Shown here: piece by piece, positions 58,801 through 64,000 of the stretch
Position numbering within the stretch: position 1 is the first letter of the stretch
Layout of the letters: the number at the start of each line of letters is the position of its first letter
DNA from: Lentzea albida
GTDB taxonomy: Bacteria; Actinomycetota; Actinomycetes; Mycobacteriales; Pseudonocardiaceae
Reading direction: 5' to 3'
DNA: 64,000 nt
NCBI RefSeq assembly: GCF_900111005.1
Contig: NZ_FOFV01000002.1
Coordinates: 62,001 to 126,000, forward strand
Translations under genes and position numbers: made by a program
Notes under the pieces: model-generated
What the model saw: the letters and a program-made list of their open reading frames with translations, nothing else
Told to the model about the DNA's origin: nothing
Databases searched by the model: none

Positions 58801-59500
58801 CGGCGCCGGCGATCATGGCGTCCGCGCGGCCCTCCTGGAGTTCGCGGACGGCGTGCTCGACGGCGACGAGTCCGGACGCGCAGGCCGCGTCGACCGTGTA
58901 CGCGGTGCCCTTGAGGTCGAACCGGTTCGCGATCCGCGAGGCCGCGAGGTTCGGCACGAGCCCGATCGACGCTTCGGGCTGCTCGGGTCCGAGTCGCTCG
59001 CGAATCGCCTGGCGGACGGTGTCCAGCTCGGTCCCGGAGAGGGCCGGGAACAGGTCCTTCACCACGGACACGACCTCGTCCGCGAGCCTGACCTTCTGGT
59101 CGAGCCGCGCACACCCCGGTGTCAGGTAACCGCCGCGTCCGACTACAACGCCGACTCGGTCCCGCGACGGCAGGACGGCCTCACCTCCGGCGTCCGCAAG
59201 CGCTTCCGCGGCCGTGGCGAGGGCGAGCAGCTGATCGGGCTCCGCGCCGTCCACAGTGGACGGCATGATGCCGAAGCGGGTCGGGTCGAACTCCGCGAGG
59301 TCGTCGACGAACCCGCCGCGGCGGCAGTAGAACCGGTCGCCGGTCCTGCTGTCCTGGTCGTAGTAGGTGGCCGGGTCCCAGCGGCCGGGCGGGATCTCCC
59401 CGATCGCGTCGACACCGGCGGCGATGTTGCGCCAGAACGCCGCCGCGTCGGGGGCACCGGGGAAGACGGCGCCGATCCCGACGATCGCTATGCCTCCCAT
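55835..59500 (-). CDS. Iterative type I PKS/PUFA-synthase-like protein: KS-AT-DH with PPTase-like tail
   Basis: A 1221-residue synthase. KS (about 1-455) has catalytic Cys207 in 'VDAACASG', His342 in 'EAHGTATP' and His379 in 'SMIGHAMP'. AT (about 530-790) has Ser581 in 'GHSMGEW' and His678 in 'GFHTP'. The hotdog dehydratase begins near 850, with His865 in 'ELVDHSVFPQ' and 'FPIVPATGLLEVFADAA'. Residues about 1115-1221 ('MRRYLNSAERLHY', 'DWLLRVIATKDAVRSWLW') resemble a truncated 4'-phosphopantetheinyl transferase. No ACP is inside. The start overlaps the upstream synthase by 13 bp. It probably works as the PfaC/B-like partner, dehydrating beta-hydroxyacyl chains. Confidence 0.9.
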   Translation of the reverse strand: MGGIAIVGIGAVFPGAPDAAAFWRNIAAGVDAIGEIPPGRWDPATYYDQDSRTGDRFYCRRGGFVDDLAEFDPTRFGIMPSTVDGAEPDQLLALATAAEALADAGGEAVLPSRDRVGVVVGRGGYLTPGCARLDQKVRLADEVVSVVKDLFPALSGTELDTVRQAIRERLGPEQPEASIGLVPNLAASRIANRFDLKGTAYTVDAACASGLVAVEHAVRELQEGRADAMIAGAVHVCHHPTLWSVFTQLRALSAQQRIRPFDAEADGTLLSEGVGMVVLKRVEDVRDERVYAVIRGVGTASDGRATSMMTPNPEGQLLAVHRAWANAGLDPRTQAPGLIEAHGTATPAGDAAELQTMINAFGADGDEIGIGTVKSMIGHAMPAAGMAGLIKAALALHHNTLPPTLHVENPHGSLTGTRFTPVTSAREWTGRHRAVVNAFGFGGINAHAVLDGHTIARPRKPVMTFAADTAEELATALKDRRTSTADRAFRLAIGDPDDRKLKLAERVLAQSKAWPGRHDIWFSPQPLLTDTDQVAFVFPGFEREFSGEVVDHAVGLLQDGRAQARELMALGITPGALAGHSMGEWTAMVVGGIYPTIDEFVGALGPGAVAVVDIAYAALGCSAGTAERYLVEGVTISHDNCPHQSVICGPVDRLEEVLGTLKADGVMAQLMPFRTGFHTPALAPHLGRAREVLDALPVRTSDIPVWSANSLEPMAADDVRDLVLRHLVEPVRFRPLLERLHGAGFRAFVQIGQGSLPGFIGDTLSGKPHIAVNADIAPEALWAFGLKRGTAHGVKLRLGTPRIEVEPLGTEPVPVADDSPMSAAVNKLLAHTNAVAREVVSALRPNEVGFTREFSLRTMPELVDHSVFPQAPGWPDREDGFPIVPATGLLEVFADAARRLTGGTVHGFAQVRAKRWLTALPATTVKISARAEAADRVAVRVGDYAEGVVLMSPQAPRRVGEELEGVREAPVSAAELYSDNWMFHGPAFAGVTKIDCLADNGIAGVLTPLPAPGALLDSAGQLIGHWMQVCRTEDQTVLPTGIEQVTFHGPVPTGDVHCTAWIREVTGQTMVADAELTVDGALWCRITGWTTRRFTTDDRIWQVKLRPGTEMLSVVDGEWLRVTENWSDSATRDLIMRRYLNSAERLHYGGLAVPAQRDWLLRVIATKDAVRSWLWGRGAGPVYPAELTVSADGRVRGAFAVPRTEVTSEQGRAAARVRTEI

Positions 59501-62500
59501 CGGTAGACCACCTGCACGTCGCGGCCGTTCGCGATCTCGTCGAGCAGCGCAGACACGCCCTGGCGCGGCTCGATCAGCGGGATGCCGCGCCGCGCGTACT
59601 CGTCCGCGAGCCCGACCGCCATGCCCGCGCCCGCCCAGGGGCCCCAGTCGACGGCGACGACCCGGCGTTGCGCGCCCCAGAACCGCGCCATCCGGTCGAG
59701 CGCGTCGTTGGCCGCCGAGTAGTCGGCCTGCCCGCGGTTGCCGAACACGCCGCTGACGCTGCCGAACAGCACGAGGAAGCCGTCACCGAACGCCTTGGCA
59801 CCGTTGACCTTCGTCGCCCAGACCCGGTCGAACGACTCCTGCGTCTTGGCGTCGATCAGCTTGTCGTCCAGCACCCCGGCGCCGTGGACGACACCGTCGA
59901 GCCGGCCGAACCGGGCCTTGATGTCGTCGACCACCTTGCCCACGGCCTCCGCGTCGGTCACGTCGCACTCGTGGTACCGCACGCTGGACGCCTTGGCCCG
60001 CAACCGTTCCAGCGTGGCCCGCACCTCACGCTCCGCCAGGACCTTGCGCGCCTTGGCCGGAACGGCGTCGGTCTCCCCCAGCTCGAACAACGCCTTCACG
60101 AGCGCGGGCTCGGTCGTGGCGTGGGCGAGCCGGTGGTCCTCCGGCGCGATCGGCGTGCGGCCGATCAGCTCGACGTGGCACCCGGTCCGGTCGGCGAGCT
60201 CCTGTGCCGCCAGGGCGGTGATGCCGCGTGCGCCACCGGTCAGCAGCACCACGCTGTCGGCGTCGAGGGCGAGTGGCGAGGTCTCCTCGAGGTCCTCGGG
60301 AACCGCCTCGATGAGCTGACGCTTTCCGGCCTGGTACCCGACGACGGCCGGTCCAGGCCCGATCTCGGCGAGCAGCGCGGTGGCGATGTCGCGGTGGCTC
60401 TCCTTGGGGTTGACGTCGACCGAGCGCACCACGAGGTCCGGGTACTCGAGCGCGGCCGTGCGGATCAACCCGTGCAGGCCGATGTCCGCAGGCAGCTCGT
60501 CGGGCTGGTGGTCGAAGCCGAACGTGCCGCCGCCCGTGGTGACCACGACGAGCGCCACACCGTTCGTCACACACGCCTTGACCTCGCTGAACGCTTCCGG
60601 CAACCGGGCGCCGAGCCTGACGACGACGTCGATGCCGGTCAGGTCCGCCGGGAACGCCGGTTCGACGCGCGGGCGGGCGGTGTGGCGTTCGAGGAGGTCG
60701 GCGAGTTCGAGGCCGATGCCGTTGTCGTCGACGATGAGGACGGTCTTGCCGGTGAGGTCGGGAGGGGTGGCGGGCCCGGTGGCGACCACCCGCGGCACGA
60801 GCCTGACCAGCCTGCCCGTTCCCGCCTCGATCGCCTTCGGCTTCGGGGGTTCGGCGAGAGCCGGAGCCTCCCCGAACCAGCCCACGATGGCGTCGATCGT
60901 CTTCAGCTGCGCCAGGTCGTCCACCGACCCCGTCGCCCCCAGCTCCGCCGCCAGCTCGCCCACGATCTCCGTGCGCTTGATCGAGTCGATCGACAGATCG
61001 GCTTCCAGGTCCAGCCCCGGCAACAGCATCTCGACCGGGTAGCCGGTGCGGGTGCTGATCGTCTGGAGCACGACCGCCCGCACGTCCTTGGCCGCGGGCG
61101 TGGCCACCGGTGCCGAGCCGAACCACCCGACGATTCCCTCGATGGTCTTGAGCTGCGCCAGCTCGTCCACGGACCCGGCGGCCCCCAGTTCGGCCACCAG
61201 TTCGCCGACGATCTCGGTCCGCTTGATCGAGTCGATCGACAGGTCCGCTTCCAGGTCCAGCCCCGGCTGCAACATCTCGACGGGGTAGCCGGTGCGCGTG
61301 CTGATCGTCCGCAGCACGACCGCGCCCACGTCCTCCTGCGGCTTGACCACCGCCACCGGCTCCGCCACGACCACGGGCTGGTCGATCACCTGCGGGGGCG
61401 CTGCGGCGGGTGCGGTGCCGAGGTAGCTCAGCAGCACGTCGCGCTGCGCGCTCACCGCGTCCCGCATGCCGTCCAGGAACTTCTCGACGATCTCGTCCCG
61501 GCCGAGTCCCGAGCCCACCCGCAGCGTCGGGAACTCCGTCGCGGGTCGCAGCCCGCCGGGCAGTGCGTCGCCGTTCGCGTCGCGCACGAGTCCTCCATCC
61601 ACGTACCAGCCCGGCCGTGGCGGCACCGCCGTGGCGGGTTCGGCCCTGTCCTCGAACAGCGGTGCGGTGTCGACCTCGACACCGGCGACCGCGAGTGCTG
61701 CCAGCGTGCGCAGGAACGTCACGTGGCCGTCGCAGCGCAACGCCTGGTGCGGGCGGTCGCCCAGGGTCTTGCCGACGAGCGACGTCAGCACGCCGCCGGG
61801 GCCCGCCTCGACGAAGATCCGCGCTCCCGCCGCGTACATCGACTCGACCTGCTCCACGAATCGCACCCGGCCCGCGAGTTGCGCGGAAAGCCCGTCCGCG
61901 ATGTCGTGGTGCGGCTCGGCGGACACGTTCGACCACACGGGGAACCGCAGCTCTCCCACCGGAAGGTCCTCCAGCCGAGCGGCGAACCGCGACCGCGCAC
62001 CGGCCATCAGCGGGCTGTGGAACGCGGCGGCGACCGGGATGTCCTTCACGGTCAGCCCGGCGCTCCTCAACGCCTCCACGGCACCGCGGACGGCCCCGGT
62101 CGGTCCGGAGATCACGACCTGGTCGGGCGCGTTGTGGTTGGCCACCACGACATCGGACGGCAGCAGCGCCTCGACCTCGGCCACCGGCGCGGTCACCGCC
62201 GCCATCGTGCCGGGGTCCTCGCCGACGGCCTCCAGCATCGCCTCGGCACGGGCGGCGCTGAGTTCCAGCAGCTCGGTGGAGCCGAACGCACCGGCCGCCG
62301 ACAGCGCGACCAGCTCGCCGTAGCTGTGGCCACCGGCGAGATCCGGCCGCACGCCGACGGACTCCAGCAGCGAGGTCACCATCAGGCCCGCGATGCCGAG
62401 CGCGGGCTGGGCGTTGCGGGTGTCGGTGATCTCCGCGCGCTGGCGTGCCACGTCGTCGGCGGTCAGCGCGGCCGGTGGGTACATCACGCGCTCGTAGCGC

Positions 62501-64000
62501 TCGTCGAGGAAGTCCTGCAGCCGCGGGAAAGCCGTGACCAGGTCGAGCAGCATGCCCGGCCGCTGGCTGCCCTGGCCGGGGTACAGGAACGCGACCTGGG
62601 GCCGCTCCCCCGTCCGCAGCGACACCACGTCGGAAGCGCGCCAGGCTTCGACGTCCGTCAGCGCCGCCAGCAGCGCGGTGTGGTCGCTCACCACGAACGC
62701 CGCCTGCACCGTGCCCTCACCACAGGCCGCGGCCAGTGACCGCAACGGGGTCCGTTCGTCGACCAGGGCGCGGAGCCGGGCGGCTTCCCGTTGCGCGGCA
62801 ACGGGGTCGTCGCCGCGGATCAGGAACAGTTCGGCGGGCCAGGCGGTCAGGCCGTGGCGAGGTTCGTCGGCGCCGGTGTACCCCGCGATCACGGTGTGGA
62901 AGTTCGTGCCGCCGAAACCGAACGCGCTCACGCCCGCGACCCGGTTCCTGCTCGCCCACGTGCGGTGGCCGAAGGTGAACGGGCTCGTGCCGGCGTCCCA
63001 GAACGCGTTGGGCCGCTGGACGTGCAGCGTGCCGGGCCGCAGTCCGGTGTGGACGGCCAGCGACGCCTTGATCAGGCCGGCGAGTCCGGCCGCGCACTTG
63101 GTGTGGCCGATCTGCGACTTGACCGAGCCGATCGTGCACGTGCCGGGTTCAACGCCGGAGAACATCTCGGTCAGCGACGCGAGCTCGGTCCGGTCTCCCA
63201 CCACGGTTCCCGTGCCGTGCGCCTCGACCAGACCGACGTCGGTGACCGGCAGCCCAGCCGCCGTGTAGGCGCGGCGCAACGCGCGTTGCTGACCTTCCGG
63301 ACGGGGTGCGGTCAGGCCCCTCGACCGGCCGTCGCTCGACGCGCCGATGCCCTTGATCACCGCGTAGACCCGGTCTCCGTCGCGTTCGGCGTCGGCGAGC
63401 CGCTTGAGCACGACCGCCGCCACTCCCTCACCGAGCGCGATGCCGTCCGCCGCCGAGTCGAAGGTGGCGCAACGGCCTTTGGCGGACAGGGCTTTCACCG
63501 AGGCGAACATCTGGTAGTCGTGTGCACTGTTGTGCAGGTCGACCGCGCCGCACAGCACCATGTCACTCGTGCCGCCGACGAGTTCCTTGCACGCCACGTC
63601 GAGCGCGGCGAGGCTGGACGCGCAGGCCGCGTCGACCGTGTAGTTCGCGCCACCGAGGTCGAGGCGGTTCGCGACGCGTCCGGCGATCACGTTGCCGAGC
63701 ACCCCCGGGAACGAGTCCTCGGTGAGCGCCGGCAGGTGGTCGTCCAAGCCGCGAATTCCCAGCGCGGGCAACGCCGTGCGGACCGTGTAGGCGTTCGCGA
63801 GGTCGGCTCCGGCCTCGGCACCGAAGATCACCGACGTGCGCTCGCGGTCGAACACCCGCGTCGCGTAGCCCGCGTCCGCCAAAGCCTTCGCCGACACCTC
63901 CAGCGCCAGCAGCTGGGCCGGTTCGATCGAGGTCAGCGAGGCGGGCGGGATGCCGTACGCGAGCGGGTCGAAGGCCGTGCGCGGGAGGAAGCCGCCCCAG
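59488..64000 (-). CDS. PUFA-synthase-like PKS: KS-AT-ACP-ACP-KR (5' part beyond window)
   Basis: At least 1503 residues, cut by the right edge; the frame stays open to 63997 ('WGGFLPRTAFDPLAYGIPP'). KS: Cys in 'VDAACASSL' (codon 63622-63624), His in 'EAHGTGTVVGD' and 'QIGHTKCAAG'. AT: 'GGHSYGEL' and 'AFHSPLMA'. Two in-line ACPs follow, each with 'DLSIDSIKR' (Ser codons 61228-61230 and 60982-60984), the PfaA-type ACP signature. KR: 'VVLLTGGARGIT' and 'LFGSVSGVFGNRGQADYSAAN'. This order equals PfaA of PUFA synthases and related secondary-lipid synthases. No ER or DH is present in this protein. It begins a tightly coupled operon. Confidence 0.92.
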   Translation of the reverse strand, partial: WGGFLPRTAFDPLAYGIPPASLTSIEPAQLLALEVSAKALADAGYATRVFDRERTSVIFGAEAGADLANAYTVRTALPALGIRGLDDHLPALTEDSFPGVLGNVIAGRVANRLDLGGANYTVDAACASSLAALDVACKELVGGTSDMVLCGAVDLHNSAHDYQMFASVKALSAKGRCATFDSAADGIALGEGVAAVVLKRLADAERDGDRVYAVIKGIGASSDGRSRGLTAPRPEGQQRALRRAYTAAGLPVTDVGLVEAHGTGTVVGDRTELASLTEMFSGVEPGTCTIGSVKSQIGHTKCAAGLAGLIKASLAVHTGLRPGTLHVQRPNAFWDAGTSPFTFGHRTWASRNRVAGVSAFGFGGTNFHTVIAGYTGADEPRHGLTAWPAELFLIRGDDPVAAQREAARLRALVDERTPLRSLAAACGEGTVQAAFVVSDHTALLAALTDVEAWRASDVVSLRTGERPQVAFLYPGQGSQRPGMLLDLVTAFPRLQDFLDERYERVMYPPAALTADDVARQRAEITDTRNAQPALGIAGLMVTSLLESVGVRPDLAGGHSYGELVALSAAGAFGSTELLELSAARAEAMLEAVGEDPGTMAAVTAPVAEVEALLPSDVVVANHNAPDQVVISGPTGAVRGAVEALRSAGLTVKDIPVAAAFHSPLMAGARSRFAARLEDLPVGELRFPVWSNVSAEPHHDIADGLSAQLAGRVRFVEQVESMYAAGARIFVEAGPGGVLTSLVGKTLGDRPHQALRCDGHVTFLRTLAALAVAGVEVDTAPLFEDRAEPATAVPPRPGWYVDGGLVRDANGDALPGGLRPATEFPTLRVGSGLGRDEIVEKFLDGMRDAVSAQRDVLLSYLGTAPAAAPPQVIDQPVVVAEPVAVVKPQEDVGAVVLRTISTRTGYPVEMLQPGLDLEADLSIDSIKRTEIVGELVAELGAAGSVDELAQLKTIEGIVGWFGSAPVATPAAKDVRAVVLQTISTRTGYPVEMLLPGLDLEADLSIDSIKRTEIVGELAAELGATGSVDDLAQLKTIDAIVGWFGEAPALAEPPKPKAIEAGTGRLVRLVPRVVATGPATPPDLTGKTVLIVDDNGIGLELADLLERHTARPRVEPAFPADLTGIDVVVRLGARLPEAFSEVKACVTNGVALVVVTTGGGTFGFDHQPDELPADIGLHGLIRTAALEYPDLVVRSVDVNPKESHRDIATALLAEIGPGPAVVGYQAGKRQLIEAVPEDLEETSPLALDADSVVLLTGGARGITALAAQELADRTGCHVELIGRTPIAPEDHRLAHATTEPALVKALFELGETDAVPAKARKVLAEREVRATLERLRAKASSVRYHECDVTDAEAVGKVVDDIKARFGRLDGVVHGAGVLDDKLIDAKTQESFDRVWATKVNGAKAFGDGFLVLFGSVSGVFGNRGQADYSAANDALDRMARFWGAQRRVVAVDWGPWAGAGMAVGLADEYARRGIPLIEPRQGVSALLDEIANGRDVQVVYRWEA

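Noticed and set aside
55871..62739. Very long plus-strand open frames (over 1000 codons) opposite the two synthases
   Set aside because: They mirror the third-position GC bias of the synthase genes and show no domain; every KS, AT, ACP, DH and KR motif lies on the minus strand.
1..64000. tRNA, rRNA, CRISPR arrays, insertion sequences, phage genes
   Set aside because: Looked for and not seen: no repeat-spacer arrays, no transposase or integrase motifs, no conserved RNA-gene sequences.

Overview
The window is GC-rich throughout (about 70 percent), with densely packed genes, frequent GTG and TTG starts, many four-base stop/start overlaps and several regulators of the TetR, LacI, GntR/FCD and PucR families. 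This points to an actinobacterium, most likely of the order Pseudonocardiales (Lentzea, Saccharothrix or Actinosynnema type). The taxonomic call is inferred from gene content and style; there is no rRNA or tRNA gene in the window to test it. I see no transposase, phage gene or CRISPR array.

Layout. Positions 1-15500 are mixed housekeeping and accessory genes: a GNAT acyltransferase tail plus an N-succinylamino acid racemase/OSBS; three TetR-controlled units (PPOX reductase/epoxide hydrolase, GT1 glycosyltransferase, MFS exporter plus universal stress protein); a TspO-like membrane protein, an AlkZ/YcaQ-like winged-helix protein, an aldo/keto reductase with a PucR regulator, and a LysR/SDR pair. 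Positions 15500-25600 form a first polysaccharide locus of secreted enzymes: GH27 with a propeller-like lectin region, Tat-type GH95, then a LacI regulator and two tandem GH30 enzymes with different carbohydrate-binding modules. Positions 25600-29370 hold a small acidic protein gene, a 165-bp long imperfect palindrome, DUF6292, a secreted M14 carboxypeptidase, a methyltransferase-like protein and a 59-bp tandem repeat. Positions 29365-39372 are one tightly packed eight-gene minus-strand operon: enolase-superfamily acid-sugar dehydratase, secreted GH27, two ABC permeases, cytoplasmic GH95, CE7 esterase, ABC solute-binding lipoprotein and a GntR/FCD regulator. It looks like a complete uptake and debranching pathway for a fucosylated, acetylated and galactose- or arabinose-decorated plant glycan, but without its own ATPase. 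Positions 39600-48700 hold assorted enzymes, a secreted lipase, a bicovalent flavoenzyme, a Ca2+/H+ antiporter, a subtilisin-inhibitor-like protein, a VanY-like peptidase and a lipoprotein. A GH3 enzyme behind a near-consensus CebR box follows (48853-51144).

Positions 51122 to the right edge (minus strand) are the most interesting part: a translationally coupled biosynthetic operon. It starts with an iterative polyketide/fatty acid synthase related to PUFA and 'secondary lipid' synthases (KS-AT-ACP-ACP-KR, cut by the window edge), then KS-AT-DH with a PPTase-like tail, a free ACP, an alpha/beta hydrolase, a GT1 glycosyltransferase, a membrane-anchored zinc-ribbon methyltransferase and a degenerate galactokinase homologue. 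I infer a glycosylated, probably polyunsaturated lipid or polyketide product. The combination with the pseudo-kinase and membrane methyltransferase is my best candidate for an undescribed system.
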